Shown piece by piece: positions 5,298 through 8,133 of a stretch of 8,133 bases of DNA; positions within the stretch are counted from its first letter, which is position 1, and the number at the start of each line of letters is the position of its first letter. Source of the stretch: JBASEY01 sp049652745. GTDB taxonomy: Bacteria; CSSED10-310. The notes below the pieces were generated by a model. That model worked only from the letters and a program-made list of their open reading frames with translations. It was not told the DNA's origin and searched no databases. The translations under genes were made by a program, and so were the position numbers. The DNA is taken from the NCBI GenBank assembly GCA_049652745.1, contig JBASEY010000061.1:1-8133 (forward strand), written 5' to 3'.

Positions 5298-7385
5298 TCA
5301 ATGATTGTGTTGATCAAACCAGTCGATAATTCGATTTATTCTATCAACTCGATGCTTTGGCTCACCAGATCTCGAAAGCTCATGACCTTCTCGAGGGTAA
5401 CGAACAAAGCATGTCTTTTTACCTTCTCGTTTCAGTGCAGTATAAAGCTCCTCTGCTTGAGAAATACCAACTCGAAAATCCAGTTCTGAGTGAATGATCA
5501 TCGTTGGAGTAGTAACATTTTTTACATACTTCAAAGGAGACCGATCCCAGAGTAAGTCCGTGTTCTCCCATGGCAGAGTATCAAATTCCCATTCAATTAG
5601 AGTTAATGCATCAGATGCTCCGTACATGCTCAAAAAGTTGTATACTCCACGTTGAGCAACGGCGGCTTTGAATCGATTATCATGCGTTACAATCCAGGCT
5701 GTCATAAACCCGCCAAAAGATCCACCCGTAAGGAATAGTCGCTGAGGATCCGCCAAACCCATTTCAACCATTTTTTCTATTCCTGCCAAAATATCTTTAG
5801 AATCTTCTTCTCCCCACTTCAAATGAATAGAGCCTTTAAAATCGCTACCGTAACCATCCGATCCTCGAGGGTTGCAGAAGTACACTCCATATCCTCTACC
5901 GCACATCGTCTGAAACTCGTGCCAGAAAGAATAACCCCACATAATATGTGGGCCTCCATGAACCTGAACAATCCAAGGATACTTTTTCCCTTCAACATAA
6001 TTGTGAGGCAGCATATACCAACCTTGAATTTTGTAGCCATCAGGCCTATCGATCCAAATTTCTTTAGGCATAGAGAAATCACGATTACTGATCAATTTTT
6101 TATTCAGATTAGTCAAACGGATTGTGGGTGATGTCAATATAGGAAACGGCATATGTGCTGAATTGAGAGGTTGTTTTTTATCGCTGCTGATAGACTCTCT
6201 TTTTTTTAAAGAATTGAGATTCATTAAAAAAAGATCAGAAGGCATATCGGGGGATTCTGCAATATAAATAAGTCTGTCCCCCAATAAATGAAAATTATTG
6301 ATCATTCCATCAAACTGAGCAATGATTTCTGGTGTTCCTCCCAAAACACTTGCTCTAGCAATAGAGTCTCTACCATGAACACAAAACAAGAAGTATAACC
6401 ATTCACCTTTTTCATCCAGTTCAAAGCCATGAGGATCAAAATCAAAATCCGGCAACACCTCCTCAGGGGTTCCTCCGGAGAATGGTATTCTACGAATTTT
6501 CATTCGTTGTTTATAACGTTCTTCGTTTTGAAACGATAAATAATAAATCCATTTTCCTTGGGGACAGACTTTCGGAAAAAAATTACCGTTTTCATCGTCT
6601 GTCAAATACTCGACTTGTTTAGTGTTTATATCTATTTTTACTAAATCACTCCGAATATCGATATCGGGATCTCCCGCTTTATTGTTTGTTGAGGTCAAGA
6701 TATACTTGCCCTTATTATCCCAAAAAAACATACCATAATCACGGTTTCCATCAGTGATACGTTTTGGTTGTCTGTCCCCAAGCCGGAGAATATAAATATG
6801 AGTATTTCGGTCGTCTTTAAAAATTGTCCCCTGACGAAACACTGTTCGATCATAAACTCTTGGATCTATTCGATCTTTTTCATCATTTTCGCGATCTTCT
6901 TCAAGTCGCTTTTCTTCTATTTTATTTAATGATCTTCTTCTTTTAAGAGGATTGTCCTCTAACTCTCTCTCTTCTTCCCGGGTTCGTGAAGAAAATGCGA
7001 TCTGTGACCCATCAGGAGACCACGCAAATAATTGAACACCATTTTGTACAGATGTTAGTTGAGAAGCTTCGCCCCAAGCATTTTTTAAAATATATATTTG
7101 AGGCCTACCGTTTCTACTAGAAATAAATGCCAATGTTTTTCCATCAGGCGACCATCTTGGCATGTAATCTCCTCCTTTTATTCCAGAAGAGATCACCTTT
7201 TTCTGTTTAGTTTTCAGATCAATTGTCCAAAGATTTCTATTGTATTTTTGGCCTTCATACTCTGGTGAAACTTGCACATAAACAGCAAGTTTTTTATCTG
7301 GGTGAATATGAGGGGCTTCTATGGTCAGTAAATTGTAGAAATCATCTGTTTGGATCGGTTTTTTGACTCTTTTTAATTGGCTCAT
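5298..7385 (-). CDS. S9 family serine peptidase, acylaminoacyl-peptidase-like
   Basis: This 695-residue protein has the prolyl-oligopeptidase (S9) plan: an N-terminal beta-propeller that gates access and a C-terminal alpha/beta-hydrolase that cleaves short peptides. Propeller blades show WSPDGK at 78-83 and WSPDGS at 122-127; a third blade has the variant VCPQGKW at 273-279. The hydrolase spans about 440-695. It has oxyanion motif HGGP at 476-479, NPRGSDGYG at 505-513, nucleophile Ser556 in GGSFGG, Asp636 in HSELDFRV and His668 in REGH, so the triad looks intact. HSELD replaces the commoner HGELD. A very charged insertion (about 134-180, RRRSLNKIEEKRLEEDREN) sits between blades. There is no signal peptide, so it is probably cytoplasmic, in peptide turnover. 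ATG at 7385 has AGAGG at 7393-7397, seven bases upstream. It is probably monocistronic: the next gene on this strand begins 210 bp downstream. Three GTCTGTCCCC motifs lie within the gene. Confidence 0.93.
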   Translation of the reverse strand: MSQLKRVKKPIQTDDFYNLLTIEAPHIHPDKKLAVYVQVSPEYEGQKYNRNLWTIDLKTKQKKVISSGIKGGDYMPRWSPDGKTLAFISSRNGRPQIYILKNAWGEASQLTSVQNGVQLFAWSPDGSQIAFSSRTREEERELEDNPLKRRRSLNKIEEKRLEEDRENDEKDRIDPRVYDRTVFRQGTIFKDDRNTHIYILRLGDRQPKRITDGNRDYGMFFWDNKGKYILTSTNNKAGDPDIDIRSDLVKIDINTKQVEYLTDDENGNFFPKVCPQGKWIYYLSFQNEERYKQRMKIRRIPFSGGTPEEVLPDFDFDPHGFELDEKGEWLYFLFCVHGRDSIARASVLGGTPEIIAQFDGMINNFHLLGDRLIYIAESPDMPSDLFLMNLNSLKKRESISSDKKQPLNSAHMPFPILTSPTIRLTNLNKKLISNRDFSMPKEIWIDRPDGYKIQGWYMLPHNYVEGKKYPWIVQVHGGPHIMWGYSFWHEFQTMCGRGYGVYFCNPRGSDGYGSDFKGSIHLKWGEEDSKDILAGIEKMVEMGLADPQRLFLTGGSFGGFMTAWIVTHDNRFKAAVAQRGVYNFLSMYGASDALTLIEWEFDTLPWENTDLLWDRSPLKYVKNVTTPTMIIHSELDFRVGISQAEELYTALKREGKKTCFVRYPREGHELSRSGEPKHRVDRINRIIDWFDQHNH
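6272..6281 (+). repeat. GTCTGTCCCC motif inside peptidase gene, copy 1
   Basis: Embedded in codons for L-G-D-R-L (about residues 368-372). The gene strand reads the complement GGG GAC AGA C. GDRL fits the usual pattern of such propeller strands, so this copy is tolerated by the protein. Confidence 0.75.
6559..6570 (-). repeat. GTCTGTCCCC motif inside peptidase gene, copy 2
   Basis: Read on the gene strand as GTC TGT CCC CAA, encoding V-C-P-Q at residues 273-276. Other blades of the same protein have S-P-D-G here. The Ser to Cys and Asp to Gln changes are exactly those that create the motif. Confidence 0.75.
6770..6781 (+). repeat. GTCTGTCCCC motif inside peptidase gene, copy 3
   Basis: Embedded in codons for L-G-D-R-Q (residues 202-206), read as the complement GGG GAC AGA C. 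It has the same orientation as the copy at 6272 and the opposite one to the copy at 6560. Confidence 0.75.
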
Positions 7386-7420
7386 ATCTATACCTCTAAA
7401 TTAAAAAACAAACCGGGAAA

Positions 7421-7450
7421 ACCATATCAGAACATTATTCTCTTTGCCAA
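7421..7450 (-). promoter_or_regulatory. Candidate sigma70-type promoter of the peptidase gene
   Basis: On the minus strand TTGGCA (complement of 7445-7450) is followed after 18 bases by TATGGT (complement of 7421-7426). They match the -35 and -10 consensus at five and four of six positions. Transcription from here would give a leader of about 30 bases before the ATG at 7385. The sequence is AT-rich, so chance matches are likely. Confidence 0.3.
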
Positions 7451-7584
7451 GAATTACTTAGTCGGTGTAATCTACTCAAATAAATGCCTTTTATAGCCGT
7501 TTTTCCAAAGTTGTAGAAAAAAATTCCGGGTTATTCTTTGAATTCGCCTTATAATGCCTATTTTTTAATAAGTAGATAAAACAT

Positions 7585-7605
7585 GCCCGGCTTTAACGGC
7601 CGGGC
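7585..7605. terminator. G+C-rich hairpin, possible minus-strand terminator
   Basis: GCCCGGC at 7585-7591 and GCCGGGC at 7599-7605 form a perfect 7-bp stem with a 7-base loop. On the minus strand it is followed by ATGTTTTATC, only a modest U-run; on the plus strand it is followed by TAAAAAGG. It could stop transcription entering from the right, from the repeat or insertion region, before the peptidase promoter. A protein- or RNA-binding leader element is also possible. Confidence 0.4.
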
Positions 7606-7760
7606 TAAAAAGGAGGAGGTTGGGTTTACTTTTAACCTTTCGAGGAGAACTAGCTCACTCAACCATATAACATTACAAGAATCATAAAAGTTCACTTTTT
7701 GATTGTGCCAAATGGAAACTGTTATTTATCTGGCTACTATTCCACTATTTCATTAATGTT

Positions 7761-7886
7761 GGTGATGTAACCTTCTTTCTTTAAATTCCCTTTCTGGGTA
7801 AGCAGTGTCAGTGAAGCTTCCTCGGAGAGGTATCCTGCCTGCCGGCAGGCAGGATCGGCCTGAAAAAACGGGTCTTTGAAATACCT
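7761..7886 (+). repeat. Right copy of ~126-bp inverted end repeat
   Basis: This is the reverse complement of 1-127 at about 89% identity (13 substitutions, one indel). It contains the palindrome 7832-7855 and ends at ATACCT, 26 bases before the ribosome-binding site of the transposase. The two copies lie some 7.6 kb apart in opposite orientation. A frame through both copies stays open, but the 13 differences fall about equally on codon positions one, two and three (4, 5, 4). That argues against protein-coding constraint. Confidence 0.85.
7832..7855. repeat. 24-nt perfect palindrome, right copy
   Basis: The arms ATCCTGCCTGCC and GGCAGGCAGGAT are exact reverse complements, centred on GCCGGC. 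Relative to the left copy, one base in each arm has changed so that pairing is kept. Confidence 0.9.
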
Positions 7887-7925
7887 CAAGAGTTTTTCTA
7901 CCACTATCAACAAAGGAGGCACTCA

Positions 7926-8133
7926 ATGACCCGTCAGAACAATGGTAGCGTAATGGAAGAAGTTATTGAACGGGGAGTCCGAAGTAAACGGGCTCTCAAA
8001 CTCGCAATTGCCGAAATGTATCTCAAAGGCGTGTCCACCCGGAAAGTCACCGCCATTGTAGGAGAGCTTTGCGGATTCGATATTACCAGTACGCAGGTCA
8101 GCCGAGCCACCCAAGAACTGGATGCCGAACTGG
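7926..8133 (+). CDS. IS256-family (Mutator-like) transposase, 5' part
   Basis: The frame is open for 69 codons and runs off the window. It starts at ATG 7926 behind a strong AAGGAGG at 7913-7919 with six bases spacing. Residues about 17-69 match the part of IS256-family DDE transposases that I know as RSERALKLALAEMYVQGVSTRKV: here RSKRALKLAIAEMYLKGV at 19-36, then STRKV, ELCGF (47-51) and TSTQVSRATQELDAEL (54-69). In full-length relatives this block lies some 90 residues or more from the N-terminus. Here it begins after only about 15 residues (MTRQNNGSVMEEVIE), so an N-terminal segment seems deleted, either in frame inside the gene or by fusion to a new start. The first catalytic Asp would lie beyond the window. 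Whether the element is active cannot be judged. Confidence 0.85.
   Translation, partial: MTRQNNGSVMEEVIERGVRSKRALKLAIAEMYLKGVSTRKVTAIVGELCGFDITSTQVSRATQELDAEL

Larger units (their letters stand above)
7386..7760. other. Gene-poor spacer upstream of the peptidase gene
   Basis: No convincing gene was found here. The part next to the peptidase start is AT-rich and holds a candidate minus-strand promoter. Further right lie a G+C-rich hairpin (7585-7605), the purine run AAAAAGGAGGAGG (7607-7619), which looks like a ribosome-binding site but leads into no open frame, and a second GAGGAG near 7643 with no start codon after it. From 7721 the sequence begins to resemble DNA flanking the left end repeat (GTTATTTATCTGGCT). 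Confidence 0.55.

Noticed and set aside
5060..5489. Plus-strand frames of 66 and 78 codons across the dockerin-peptidase spacer and the peptidase 3' end
   Set aside because: The predicted peptide of the first is partly made of the repeat (RGQTTK twice), and both overlap confident genes on the other strand.
7737..7922. A 61-codon minus-strand frame through the right end repeat, with a similar frame (after a one-base shift) at 26-157 in the left copy
   Set aside because: The differences between copies are spread evenly over codon positions (4 first, 5 second, 4 third). The start codon lies in the complement of the transposase ribosome-binding site and the left copy is frameshifted. Best read as repeat DNA, not a gene.

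Overview
The window looks like a piece of chromosome from an uncultured, mesophilic-type bacterium of moderate G+C (judged by eye, not computed). No 16S or other marker is present, so I cannot place it taxonomically. A secreted protein with dockerin-type calcium repeats, a two-gene Trk potassium system, an IS256-type transposase and abundant short dispersed repeats suit a repeat-rich environmental genome.

Layout, left to right. 1-127: one copy of a ~126-bp repeat with a 24-nt perfect palindrome. 128-590: gene-poor DNA with short repeats. 591-872 (+): a small helix-hairpin-helix protein of the Cdd1 ('pathogenicity locus') type. It converges on a minus-strand block read right to left: a secreted dockerin-repeat protein (5087-3966), trkA (3911-2559) and trkH (2559-955). 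trkA and trkH share a TAATG stop-start overlap and are almost certainly co-translated. They form a complete K+ uptake system: membrane channel subunit plus NAD(H)/nucleotide-binding gating subunit. The dockerin gene lies 54 bp upstream on the same strand, so co-transcription is possible but unproven. 5088-5297: a spacer with a tandem short repeat and hairpin. 7385-5298 (-): a cytoplasmic S9 (acylaminoacyl-peptidase-like) serine peptidase with an intact Ser-Asp-His triad. 7386-7760: a gene-poor stretch with a candidate promoter and a G+C-rich hairpin. 7761-7886: the second copy of the end repeat, inverted relative to the first. 7926-8133 (+): the 5' part of an IS256-family transposase running off the window.

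The most unusual signal is not a gene. The 10-mer GTCTGTCCCC (or its complement) occurs eight times in 8.1 kb, in both orientations. It is found between genes and also inside two unrelated genes in different reading frames. In the peptidase it coincides with the place where a propeller consensus is altered. The second signal is the pair of inverted ~126-bp repeats at the two ends. Their palindromes differ by paired changes that keep perfect symmetry, and one copy sits directly upstream of the IS256 transposase. Both point to repeat-driven genome dynamics. I see no convincing evidence of a new defence, CRISPR or biosynthetic system.
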